A stretch of 64,000 nucleotides of DNA from Alphaproteobacteria bacterium SS10. GTDB taxonomy: Bacteria > Pseudomonadota > Alphaproteobacteria > TMED2. The DNA is taken from positions 100,274 to 164,273 of the forward strand of contig JAHCML010000007.1 of the NCBI GenBank assembly GCA_019192455.1, in the 5' to 3' direction. Under the pieces are notes generated by a model that searched no databases, was not told where the DNA came from, and was given only the letters and a program-made list of their open reading frames with translations. Position numbers and translations under genes: made by a program. The first letter of the stretch is position 1. Each line of letters starts with the position of its first letter. Shown here piece after piece: positions 8,946 to 15,847 of the stretch.

Positions 8946-10186
8946 CCGGCCACGGGTTGCCCGACAACTGGCGCGATTACGCCACCGCCAAACAGACGCA
9001 GCAGTTAGAAGCCTGGGACGCCTACGGGACCGCGCGAGAAGCGGCCGAGGCCCTCGGCGTGACGCACCCCGCCCTATCGAAAGCCAAAAGCGCGGTTGCG
9101 AAGAAAATGCGCCTCGCCGGCCAGCGGTTGGATGAACAGAAAGCCGGTATTGTCGGCGACCCCATGGCCGTTAAACGCCAATCGGGTTTTTATAAGATCG
9201 ACCCGGCCACGGGTGAGGCCAAGCTTTCCCATTTCTGGCAGATCGCCGAGAAGGACCGCGAGGCGCATAACAAAGCGCTGGTCGAGGCGTTCGAGGAATT
9301 ATGCCAAGACTTGCCCCGCGCCACCCTGATCGCGGAGCCAGGGCATACCGACGACCAGATCCTTTGCAAGTATCCGATCGCCGATTTGCATATGGGCCTG
9401 CGGACCTATTTCGAGGAAACCGGCGAAGATTGGGACACCCAGAAAGCCGGGAAACTGATCCGGGCCGCGATGAACCATTTGGTTGACGGGGCACCGCCCG
9501 CCGAAACGGCGGTTATCGTCCAGCTAGGCGATCATTTCGACGCCGATGATCACAAGAACCGAACGCCGCTTTCCGGTAATCTGCTAGACCCCGATGGCAG
9601 TCGTCACCGCATCCTGTGGGCCGGTTTTAAGGCCCTGCAAGATTGCATTGATCTAGCCTTACAGAAACATAAGCGGGTGATTGTGATCTCGCTGTTCGGC
9701 AATCACGACATCAATGCGGCGGTGGCGCTGCAAATCATGTTGTCGATCCGGTACGAGAACGAGCCGCGCGTGACCGTGGAAGATAGCGCCATGCAACATC
9801 GGTATTCGGAGTTTGGGGTTAATCTGTTCGGCTATCATCACGGCGACGGGGTGAAGCCGAAAGAACTGCCCGCCACCATGGCCGCCGATATGGCCGAGGC
9901 GTGGGGCCGCACCAAGCACCGGGAATGCCATTCAGCACATCGCCATCACCTGCACGTGGAGGATGTGAAAGGGACGCTGGTGTTCATGCACCCGATCATC
10001 TCGGCCAGTTCTAAATACTCGGCCAACGCGTATCGATCGCAGCGCATGGCCTGGCGCCTCGACTACAGCAAAACCGGCGGCCCGATCGGCGACCAGAAAG
10101 TAACGGCCGGCCTGCTCTACACCCTGGCCGGGGTTGAGCCCCCGCCGGTTCGCCAACCGCTCGCCCTGGCGCCCGCCGCCGAATAA
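8942..10186 (+). CDS. Phage HTH + calcineurin-like metallophosphoesterase
   Basis: ATG 8942 overlaps the upstream stop (ATGA); 414 residues. The N-terminus carries a helix-turn-helix (TAREAAEALGVTHPALSKA, residues about 31-49). From about residue 150 the metallophosphoesterase motifs appear in order: IADLHMG, QLGDHFDAD, LFGNHDINA, GYHHGDG and SAHRHHLH. All metal-ligand positions look present. Proteins with this domain pair occur in many tailed phages and are annotated as DNA repair exonuclease-like or oxidoreductase; their role is not well established. Here it lies between structural and lysis genes, unusual for a DNA-metabolism enzyme. Confidence 0.72.
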   Translation: MTGHGLPDNWRDYATAKQTQQLEAWDAYGTAREAAEALGVTHPALSKAKSAVAKKMRLAGQRLDEQKAGIVGDPMAVKRQSGFYKIDPATGEAKLSHFWQIAEKDREAHNKALVEAFEELCQDLPRATLIAEPGHTDDQILCKYPIADLHMGLRTYFEETGEDWDTQKAGKLIRAAMNHLVDGAPPAETAVIVQLGDHFDADDHKNRTPLSGNLLDPDGSRHRILWAGFKALQDCIDLALQKHKRVIVISLFGNHDINAAVALQIMLSIRYENEPRVTVEDSAMQHRYSEFGVNLFGYHHGDGVKPKELPATMAADMAEAWGRTKHRECHSAHRHHLHVEDVKGTLVFMHPIISASSKYSANAYRSQRMAWRLDYSKTGGPIGDQKVTAGLLYTLAGVEPPPVRQPLALAPAAE

Positions 10187-10275
10187 CCACCCACCACCCC
10201 CGACAGGTGTTTGTTGCCGCGGCTCCGTGCCGAGGTCGCTGGCGCTTGTCTTCACCAATGGAAGGATGAACGACC

Positions 10276-10611
10276 ATGGAACTTGCTCAATCAACCTGCG
10301 CTAACATCTTAGACACCGCCCGCGACATCACCAGCGGCGACCGAGCCGCGACCTACGGAGACAAGGTCGAGAACCACGCCAATATCGCTCGTCTATGGAA
10401 TGCGCACCTCCACAACCGGGGCCTGTTGCGCGCCGATATCCCGGGTTCGGTTGTCGCCGAGCTTATGGGTCTGATGAAGTTCGCGCGCATGGCCGGGCCG
10501 CTACACCACCCCGACAACTATGTCGACGGTGTCGGCTACATCGCGATTGCCGGTGAGTGCCGCGCCCGCGAAGAGGTGTTGAAGGCTGACAAACAGGCGT
10601 CGGCCAAGTGA
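10276..10611 (+). CDS. DUF6378 family phage protein
   Basis: The 111-residue product carries the pattern seen in DUF6378 phage proteins: GDRAATYGDKVENHANIARLW in the N-terminal half, a central hydrophobic helix VVAELMGLMKFARM, and HHPDNYVDGVGYIAIAG near the C-terminus. The function of this small, widespread phage family is unknown. An AAGGATG stretch just upstream of the start can serve as a ribosome site. It overlaps the endolysin start by four bases. Confidence 0.68.
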   Translation: MELAQSTCANILDTARDITSGDRAATYGDKVENHANIARLWNAHLHNRGLLRADIPGSVVAELMGLMKFARMAGPLHHPDNYVDGVGYIAIAGECRAREEVLKADKQASAK

Positions 10612-11039
10612 TCGCCGCTGGTTTTTACGAACATTTCGATCATGTGCCGCTCGATCGGTGGCACTGGCCGAACTTCACCCCGCGCGAGTTTCGATGCGGT
10701 ATCGGCGAGGACATGCCGCGCGCCGATGAAGGGGTCGACAGTGTCTTAATCGTGCCCGACGCGCTAGAGCGGTTGCAGCGTGCGCGCAGCAATTGGCGGC
10801 GGCCGTTTCGGATCACCAGCGCGTTTCGATCCGCCGCCTATAACAAGCGGATTGGCGGCGCCGCCGAAAGCCTACACTTGTTCGGGATGGCCTTTGACAT
10901 CCGATGTGTGAAGGAAGACCAAGCGACGCTTGTCTCAATCCTTCGAGATGCCGGGTTCACCGGGATCGGTCGCTACCCCTATCGGGGTTTTGTTCATGCA
11001 GACATAGGACCGGCGCGAGAATGGACCGAGAGCCGATAA
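10608..11039 (+). CDS. Endolysin, peptidase M15 family (D-Ala-D-Ala / L-Ala-D-Glu endopeptidase)
   Basis: GTG 10608 overlaps the previous TGA. The 143-residue protein has the M15 zinc-peptidase signature: RITSAFRSAAYNKRIGGA, then SLHLFGMAFDI (zinc His and Asp) and FVHADIG (third zinc ligand plus catalytic region). Such enzymes cleave peptide stems of peptidoglycan. There is no signal peptide, so release should need a holin; the very next gene encodes a small membrane protein. Size and context match phage endolysins rather than host carboxypeptidases. Confidence 0.85.
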   Translation: MIAAGFYEHFDHVPLDRWHWPNFTPREFRCGIGEDMPRADEGVDSVLIVPDALERLQRARSNWRRPFRITSAFRSAAYNKRIGGAAESLHLFGMAFDIRCVKEDQATLVSILRDAGFTGIGRYPYRGFVHADIGPAREWTESR

Positions 11040-11266
11040 AACGCCCGCGCTGGTTCCTGTTCCTCGCGGCGATCGCCCTGTTCGCGGCGTATCTCTATTT
11101 CGCCCGGGATGTGACCATTGCCGAGCCGGATTTGTTGAGCCAAGTTCTGGCCACCCTGGCCGGGTTACTGGCCATTGTGTGTGGCTTGTTAGGCGGCGGC
11201 CCGCCCATGCAAGATGCGTTGGCGAAATTCACGGCGTTTATTGGGTCGCTTCGTCGTCGCGGATGA
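11021..11266 (+). CDS. Putative holin
   Basis: The start ATG 11021 lies within the endolysin 3' end (19-base overlap). The 81-residue product has two hydrophobic helices (WFLFLAAIALFAAYLYF and a second around VLATLAGLLAIVCGLLG) separated by a short acidic loop, and a basic tail ending SLRRRG. Two-helix small size, a charged tail and adjacency to the endolysin and spanins support a class II-like holin. Holins share little sequence, so the assignment rests on topology and context. Confidence 0.66.
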   Translation: MDREPIKRPRWFLFLAAIALFAAYLYFARDVTIAEPDLLSQVLATLAGLLAIVCGLLGGGPPMQDALAKFTAFIGSLRRRG

Positions 11267-11594
11267 TCTCGACCACGTCGTCGATCTGCACGTCGAGGGC
11301 ATTCGCCAGCTTGGCGAAGGTTGTTACCGACGCGTTGCCACCCCCCTCAATCTGGACAATCTGAACCCGGTTGACCCCACTTTGCCGGGCGAGCGCACTT
11401 TGGGACAGGCCGCGCCATTCGCGAACGATGCGGAGCGGGTTTTCCCCGGCGATATAGCGGTCGACGACTTCGGCAGGCATGGCGACCCCGTCCCGGCTGT
11501 CGGCTTCATCAAGAGCCCGGAGGTCTTCGAGAAGGTCGCGCGCCTCAACCAGTTGGTCATATTCGGCGCGGGTGATTTCGATCGTTTCACTCAT
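11238..11594 (-). CDS. Xre-family antitoxin of a RelE/HigB-type module
   Basis: The 118-residue protein has an N-terminal acidic part (TRAEYDQLVEARDLLEDL) that likely binds the toxin and a C-terminal helix-turn-helix of Cro/C1 type (LSQSALARQSGVNRVQIVQIE, then KLANALDVQIDDV). Its ATG overlaps the toxin stop (ATGA), so toxin is translated first, as in HigBA modules. It probably represses its own promoter through the two palindromes upstream of the toxin gene. The 3' end overlaps the convergent holin gene by 29 bases. Confidence 0.82.
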   Translation of the reverse strand: MSETIEITRAEYDQLVEARDLLEDLRALDEADSRDGVAMPAEVVDRYIAGENPLRIVREWRGLSQSALARQSGVNRVQIVQIEGGGNASVTTFAKLANALDVQIDDVVEIIRDDEATQ

Positions 11595-11839
11595 TTGTAG
11601 ATACTCCCTCTGGGGCCAATTTTTAGCACGTCCAAGACCTCACCGTCTCGCATAACGACGCGCCAGTCGCCGACCCGCAACCGGATTTCATCATCGCCGC
11701 GCAACCGCTTGACGTTGTTCGCCAGGCTAGACGGATCGGCGGCGTATTGGTCGATCTTCCCGCGGATTTTCTCAGCTTCTTTCTGCGCCATCTTGCGAAG
11801 GGCTTTGCGAGCTTGTGCGTGGATCATGACCGTTTTCAT
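11591..11839 (-). CDS. RelE/HigB-type toxin
   Basis: Starting at ATG 11839 gives an 82-residue basic protein beginning MKTVMIHAQARKALRKM. It has the RelE/ParE fold pattern: an N-terminal strand, two helices rich in Lys/Arg/Gln, then RLRGDDEIRLRVGDWRVVMRD and VLKIGPRGSIYK. RelE-type toxins are ribosome-dependent mRNA endonucleases; the GDWRVV and IGPRG segments match that family. A longer frame reading upstream would run through the promoter and is not preferred. It is followed directly by its Xre antitoxin. Confidence 0.82.
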   Translation of the reverse strand: MKTVMIHAQARKALRKMAQKEAEKIRGKIDQYAADPSSLANNVKRLRGDDEIRLRVGDWRVVMRDGEVLDVLKIGPRGSIYK

Positions 11840-11845
11840 GTCTGC

Positions 11846-11882
11846 ATTGTAACAAACAGTTACACTGTAATCAACAATTACA
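11846..11882 (-). promoter_or_regulatory. Toxin-antitoxin promoter with two tandem operators
   Basis: On the minus strand a -35 box TTGATT (11869-11874) and a -10 box TACAAT (11846-11851) are separated by exactly 17 bp. Two copies of TGTAAY-N5-RTTACA (11848-11864 and 11866-11882) overlap the boxes with centres 18 bp apart. The expected start site falls about at 11839, the A of the toxin ATG, so the mRNA may be leaderless. The palindromes are natural binding sites for the Xre antitoxin. Confidence 0.72.
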
Positions 11883-11933
11883 GGGCAAGAAATGACCCAA
11901 AATCCCAACCTAGTCCCAAACCGTTAAGCGAAA

Positions 11934-12335
11934 GTGACGGCGATCATGTTGCAAATCGTTTGGTCGGCCTTCCGGAAGAACTGGTCGGTCGGCATCTTGT
12001 CCTTGGCCTTGATCGGCCTCGGCGGCCTTGTCTGGCGCAACCATAGCCTCGCCGAACAGCGTGACGCGTTGCAGGGTGAGCTATCGGGCGCGGTGCGCGT
12101 AAACCAGATGCAGCGGCAGCTATACGAGCTTCAACTCGCCAGCCTGCAAACCGCCCTACAAGCCGCCCGCGCGCGTGAGCAGGCCGACACGGACCGCGAA
12201 CAGGTATTCGAACCCATAGAAAGGCAGATCGATGAAACCGAACCGGAAAACGACGGCCGCGTCGCTGGTGTTGTCGTTGATACTCTTGGCCGCTTGCACG
12301 ACGCCCGAAACCATCGTCGAGCCAACGCTGATTAA
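11934..12335 (+). CDS. Inner-membrane spanin (Rz-like)
   Basis: A 133-residue protein with an N-terminal membrane helix (SVGILSLALIGLGGLVW, residues about 18-34) and a long periplasmic coiled coil (AEQRDALQGEL, then RQLYELQLASLQTALQAA). This is the layout of Rz i-spanins, which link the inner membrane to an outer-membrane lipoprotein and fuse the membranes at lysis. GTG 11934 or ATG 11946 could be the start; neither has a strong ribosome site. A lipoprotein gene overlaps its 3' end in another frame, the classic Rz/Rz1 arrangement. Confidence 0.74.
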   Translation: MTAIMLQIVWSAFRKNWSVGILSLALIGLGGLVWRNHSLAEQRDALQGELSGAVRVNQMQRQLYELQLASLQTALQAARAREQADTDREQVFEPIERQIDETEPENDGRVAGVVVDTLGRLHDARNHRRANAD

Positions 12336-12558
12336 AGAGACCTTCGCCCGCGGCCAATTCGAGTGTTTGCCGGCCGCCGACCTCACGATCGACGATCGGC
12401 AATCCTCGATCGCCGCGCTACTCGTTCGACAGGAACGGGCCTATTGGTCTTGTCGGTGCGCGCTAGAAGATCTCTCGCGGGCCGTCACCCTTGCCGATGG
12501 CGCGATCACAGTACCGCGGCCTATATTGTGCCAGCCGCAAGTCGGGGCCGCCCGTTAG
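12232..12558 (+). CDS. Outer-membrane spanin lipoprotein (Rz1-like)
   Basis: The 108-residue product starts MKPNRKTTAASLVLSLILL and has a lipobox LLAAC with cysteine at about residue 22, so it should be lipidated. It overlaps the i-spanin gene by 104 bases in a different frame. Unlike most Rz1 proteins it is not short and proline-rich, and it carries four further cysteines near the middle and end (FECLPA, SCRCALED, ILCQPQ). Position and lipobox make o-spanin the best reading. Confidence 0.66.
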   Translation: MKPNRKTTAASLVLSLILLAACTTPETIVEPTLIKETFARGQFECLPAADLTIDDRQSSIAALLVRQERAYWSCRCALEDLSRAVTLADGAITVPRPILCQPQVGAAR

Positions 12559-12944
12559 CGGTTATACCGCTCGATAATGCGTTGGGCCTCGGCCAGTGAG
12601 GCCGCTTGCTGCGCCTCGCTGGCGGCTTTCTCATAGGCCGAATAGCGCAACCCCATCGCGATCGACCCGATAACCAAACCCAAGGCGACGATCCCGATCG
12701 CCGACCCCATCGACAACCCTTCCTCGCTCTTCCCTTCCGCCGCCTTCGGCAACCTATCCGCGATATCGGTCGCCACCTGGCCGAGTTTCCCCAAGCCTAT
12801 AAACAGCAACGATGACGTTAGCCCGGCGATGCCCGCCGCGATCAGCGGGATAAAACCGGCCGACGGATCGACCATCGCGACCACAATCGGGAACACCGAC
12901 CCAATGGCACCAAAGACGCCGATGACGAAGATCAGTTTAAACAT
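12555..12944 (-). CDS. Prophage membrane protein, hypothetical
   Basis: From ATG 12944, preceded by a GGGGA ribosome site, the 129-residue protein has three to four hydrophobic helices (FKLIFVIGVFGAIGSVFPIVVAMV, FIPLIAAGIAGLTSSLLFIG and AIGIVALGLVIGSIAMGLR) and a helical, Gln/Ala-rich C-terminus ending AEAQRIIERYNR. No family is recognised. It begins three bases from the end of the thermonuclease gene and is probably co-transcribed with it. Its stop overlaps the end of the convergent o-spanin gene. Confidence 0.55.
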   Translation of the reverse strand: MFKLIFVIGVFGAIGSVFPIVVAMVDPSAGFIPLIAAGIAGLTSSLLFIGLGKLGQVATDIADRLPKAAEGKSEEGLSMGSAIGIVALGLVIGSIAMGLRYSAYEKAASEAQQAASLAEAQRIIERYNR

Positions 12945-12946
12945 CG

Positions 12947-13378
12947 CTATTCCCCGCAAAAATCCGGCCTAGTGGCGCCAGTGCCGTCCCACGGCAAGGC
13001 GTGGCCGGCTTCGATCAGCGCCTTGGCGATATCCGCCCCGGTCGGGTCGATGACCGTGGCCGTAAAGCGACCCGCCCAGGTGGCCGGTTCTACGTTAAGT
13101 AGTACCACCTTCTTACCCTCGATCCGATCACGCAACCAATCTGTTGCGGCCTCACCCTTCACCCGTTCAATCTCACAATCCGGGCGGAATGTCTCTGGTG
13201 CTTGGATATCTGGCACGCGAATGCGCCCGTCGACGGTCAATCCCGGCCAGGGGGTGAGCCGCACGTCGAAGGTGTCGCCATCGACCACCCGTTCGACGAC
13301 GGCCGCTAACTGCGTCTCAGCGGCAAAAGCCGAGGGCGCTAGAACTGTAAACAGGATGGCTAGAACGACCGCTTTCAT
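12947..13378 (-). CDS. Exported thermonuclease (staphylococcal nuclease-like)
   Basis: ATG 13378 gives a Sec signal peptide (MKAVVLAILFTVLAPSAFA) followed by a thermonuclease domain: VERVVDGDTFDVRL, RIRVPDIQAPE and AGRFTATVI, which correspond to the calcium-binding region and the catalytic Arg, Glu and second Arg of the SNase family. The mature protein should be periplasmic or secreted and cleave nucleic acids. The gene lies at the tRNA-proximal end of the prophage on the strand opposite to the late genes, so it is probably a moron or accessory gene; a GTGTCG-motif cluster precedes it. Confidence 0.74.
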   Translation of the reverse strand: MKAVVLAILFTVLAPSAFAAETQLAAVVERVVDGDTFDVRLTPWPGLTVDGRIRVPDIQAPETFRPDCEIERVKGEAATDWLRDRIEGKKVVLLNVEPATWAGRFTATVIDPTGADIAKALIEAGHALPWDGTGATRPDFCGE

Positions 13379-13403
13379 GGCTCGCATTACATCTATGCTG
13401 GGT

Positions 13404-13520
13404 TGTGTCGTCAATAGGATGCAACCTAAGAGTGTGTCGATTTATGGCCCGGAAAGGTGCGACACACGAAATCCTAAGTATCTGGTGTTTTTGCGCGTTG
13501 TCAAACGCGGTGCGACACGC
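13404..13520. repeat. Cluster of TGTGTCG / CGACACA motifs beside the prophage end
   Basis: Between the thermonuclease gene and the tRNA the heptamer TGTGTCG occurs at 13404-13410 and 13433-13439, and in the opposite orientation within GGTGCGACACAC at 13456-13467 and GGTGCGACACGC at 13509-13520. GTGTGTCG (13432-13439) and CGACACAC (13460-13467) form a perfect 8-bp inverted repeat. Its location next to the presumed attachment site suggests protein-binding sites for the recombination machinery or a regulator of the thermonuclease gene; this is inference. Confidence 0.5.
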
Positions 13521-13544
13521 TAAACAATTGAAATATATAAATAA

Positions 13545-13621
13545 TGGCGTCCCCGGCGGGATTCGAACCCACGGCACCAGGATTAGGAATCCTGTGCTCT
13601 ATCCAGCTGAGCTACGGGGAC
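13545..13621 (-). tRNA. tRNA-Arg (anticodon CCT)
   Basis: The minus strand folds as a complete tRNA: acceptor GTCCCCG pairs with CGGGGAC, the D-stem is GCTC/GAGC, the anticodon stem CAGGA/TCCTG encloses loop TTCCTAA (anticodon CCT), and the T-arm contains GGTTCGAATCC. The discriminator is G and CCA is encoded. The 3' end faces the prophage, which makes this gene the likely integration site. Confidence 0.96.
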
Positions 13622-13776
13622 GCGTGGGGTTCAGATACACCGGATTGAGGGGTCAAGCCAATGGGCTGTCTGGCAGCAACGCCTCGATTGGCCGCAACGG
13701 CCAGCCGGGGTTGTCATGCTCCCGCCTTGCTGGTCCTATGGCCCCGTAGCTGATCAAGCTGATCCCGGTTTAACCG

Positions 13777-14490
13777 ATGTCCCCTAACTCATCACCGCCT
13801 GTCGGGTTTCCAGAGACGCCCTTTCAGATCGTGTCCTTTGGCGGTTGTGGATCGCAGGCACTTGCCGTCGGTCTGTTCGCTGCCCTCTGCGATGCTGAGG
13901 TGGATGATGTCGCAACGATGCATGGTCATCGCCGGGTGGCACCCGATGCCATACCGGCGGGGATGCATCTGATTTACATGTTTGGTGACCCAAGGGATGC
14001 GGTTGTGTCCTTCTTTGCCAGGCGCGAACGTCGGCATGAGCGTCACCACTTCTTCCTGTTGCCCAACCGGGCGGAGCCTCGTCCCAAATGGGTGATGTGG
14101 CATCTCGCGAATTTGGAGGTCTCACCCGAGCCAGTGACCGAGGCGTGGGATCTGGCCCGCTATCTTGGTCATGATCGTGATGTGTTTAAGCTGGAAGAGC
14201 ATGCCACCAATTGGCTGCTCTGCGACCGACCGTATCGGATCACCTTCATCCGCTATGAGGCGCTGTGGGAGAACCTGGACGCGCTGGCCCAACATCTTGG
14301 ATTGGCGGGGATCAATCTGGCGTCAAAGGTTGAGCGTGCGTCCAGCTGGCAGTCATTGCCGGTTGAGCAACAGCAGGCCATCAATCAGATGTATGGCCCG
14401 CTCACTGAGCGCTTAGATGCGCTGCCTGACCTGTTCTATTCAGAGGCAGGGCAGCATTTTGATGTCGTGGGAAATCCAATAAGCATTTGA
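13777..14490 (+). CDS. Sulfotransferase-like protein
   Basis: A 237-residue soluble protein with a degenerate N-terminal P-loop (SFGGCGSQALAVGLF, residues about 19-35) where PAPS-dependent sulfotransferases have their 5'-phosphosulfate loop, and FGDPRDAVVSFFARR near residues 69-83, matching the 3'-phosphate-binding RDPRDxxVS motif. ITFIRYEALWENLDAL near residue 160 is also typical. Sulfotransferase or related nucleotide-dependent transferase is the best guess. It is the first host gene beyond the tRNA. Confidence 0.55.
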   Translation: MSPNSSPPVGFPETPFQIVSFGGCGSQALAVGLFAALCDAEVDDVATMHGHRRVAPDAIPAGMHLIYMFGDPRDAVVSFFARRERRHERHHFFLLPNRAEPRPKWVMWHLANLEVSPEPVTEAWDLARYLGHDRDVFKLEEHATNWLLCDRPYRITFIRYEALWENLDALAQHLGLAGINLASKVERASSWQSLPVEQQQAINQMYGPLTERLDALPDLFYSEAGQHFDVVGNPISI

Positions 14491-14554
14491 ATTGGCTCAA
14501 ATAACTACCTGGCTTGATCGCGCTGGGTGGTAAGAAAGCGGTATCAATAATACG

Positions 14555-14574
14555 ATACACAATACGTATTGTAT
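14555..14574. promoter_or_regulatory. Near-perfect palindrome before small gene
   Basis: An almost symmetric 20-bp element is centred on the perfect dodecamer CAATACGTATTG (14560-14571). It lies just upstream of the ribosome site of the gene at 14589, in an AT-rich patch, and could be an operator. Confidence 0.4.
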
Positions 14575-14588
14575 TTGAGGAATGAACA

Positions 14589-14846
14589 ATGGCGCCTAGG
14601 AGCGAGTATCAGGCCGCGCAAGATATGGCAGCAGGTCTGGGCCATAAGAAGCCACCGCCAGTTGAGGCAACTGCTGACGAACCATCGGTCACTGACCTGG
14701 TTCGTGAACGCCCCATCGAAGACCCAGAGGTCACCCGCCGTGCGACCGAGAATGTGAAGCGGATGATTGCTGAACGAAGGGCGCAAAAACCGGCCGGCCG
14801 CCTTGTGCTGCGCCCCGGTCAGTCCGGCACAGGCATGGCGCCCTAG
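14589..14846 (+). CDS. Small hypothetical protein
   Basis: An 85-residue, charged, probably disordered protein with many Pro, Glu and Arg residues (VTDLVRERPIEDPEVT, then ENVKRMIAERRAQKP). It has a plausible ribosome site (TTGAGGAATGA) and follows an AT-rich upstream patch with a palindrome. No signal peptide, membrane helix or family is recognised. Confidence 0.5.
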   Translation: MAPRSEYQAAQDMAAGLGHKKPPPVEATADEPSVTDLVRERPIEDPEVTRRATENVKRMIAERRAQKPAGRLVLRPGQSGTGMAP

Positions 14847-14864
14847 CGGACCGCATCTAGTAAT

Positions 14865-15512
14865 TTAGGCTGCCGCAACACCGCGTGGCAGAGTTTGTTC
14901 AGGCGCTGGCTTGCGCGTTTTCTGAAGCGTTAGATCACGCGCTTTTGGTGCTGCGATACCGTTGACCGTGATGCCGTGATTATCCATCCGCTCAGGCCGA
15001 CCAGTTTTGACGCCTTCACTAATCATCTTGGCCGCCGCATCGACCAAGCGACCAAAGTTCCGTTCGCCCAGATCTTGGCGGGTTAGTACCTGCTCGGGCC
15101 AATCATCAGAGTTCTGATAGTTGATGCTGTCTACCTGCCAGACGGGGGTGTCACCCTCACGCTCAACCATGGTGAAGTTAAGCGCCAGCTTCTCAAAGCC
15201 GCGGCGGCGGGGAATATCCTTGCGAACGCTGAGCTGACGATGGCCGAGATCAAGTGAGAATTGGCCGTCATTCACCTGGGGCATTGAGGCGGTGACATGG
15301 CTTGTCACCCGGCCACGGCCGAGGCCACCATAACCCATATCCATCTTCAGCAAATCAGCCGATTGACCGGGGGCAAGTTCAACGCTGTCCTTGCCACTGA
15401 ACGCTTTGATCGCGGCTTCCGGGCTGGTGAACTGTTGGTCGGCGAGGCTTTGGCCTCGAAGGCCCAGGCGCTCTGGAAACGCGAGGGAGAATAAACCGTC
15501 GGTCCGCAACAT
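14865..15512 (-). CDS. Hypothetical protein
   Basis: From ATG 15512 (MLRTDGLFSLAFPERL) the product has 215 residues without signal peptide or membrane helices. It has a central segment with alternating strands (DGQFSLDLGHRQLSVRKDI, LALNFTMVEREG, VWQVDSINYQNSDDWPEQV) and ends in a basic tail. An alternative start at 15545 would add eleven residues. No family is recognised. It converges on the small gene at 14589. Confidence 0.5.
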   Translation of the reverse strand: MLRTDGLFSLAFPERLGLRGQSLADQQFTSPEAAIKAFSGKDSVELAPGQSADLLKMDMGYGGLGRGRVTSHVTASMPQVNDGQFSLDLGHRQLSVRKDIPRRRGFEKLALNFTMVEREGDTPVWQVDSINYQNSDDWPEQVLTRQDLGERNFGRLVDAAAKMISEGVKTGRPERMDNHGITVNGIAAPKARDLTLQKTRKPAPEQTLPRGVAAA

Positions 15513-15847
15513 CGTCGGATCCTTCTGTTGAGGGGGCAGGGCCATCAGACAGCCTGACCGGCGTCACCTATTTCCAGGGCGCAACATCTACTCAATTCGC
15601 CAGCTATCACGGGGATTGGACAGTCAGAAGCTGCGCTTTCGCGATGCAGCGTTGTGTTTGGTGCATTGATCCGACCCAAACCCCTGGTTTCTGGGGATTT
15701 TCATCTTGGCTTGCATCGCATCTGCGCCAGCTATGCATCCACAGATCGATTTTAAGCTGTGATCTCAATGCCAGCTGGGCTGGAGACTGGGGGCCATTAT
15801 CGCCTACACTCCGGCACGACTCGCAATGCCGCGCTTGCCACCACGCT
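15513..15847. other. 335-bp intergenic region
   Basis: This gap separates the divergent hypothetical gene and the ABC-F gene and should hold both promoters. The only structure noticed is a weak CCCC-N8-GGGG hairpin followed by ATTTTC near 15677-15703. No convincing gene is seen. Confidence 0.4.

Noticed and set aside
15644-15847. N-terminal extension of the ABC-F protein
   Set aside because: Cys/Trp-rich nonsense before MSEPPLLSLQDIHL, where family similarity begins.
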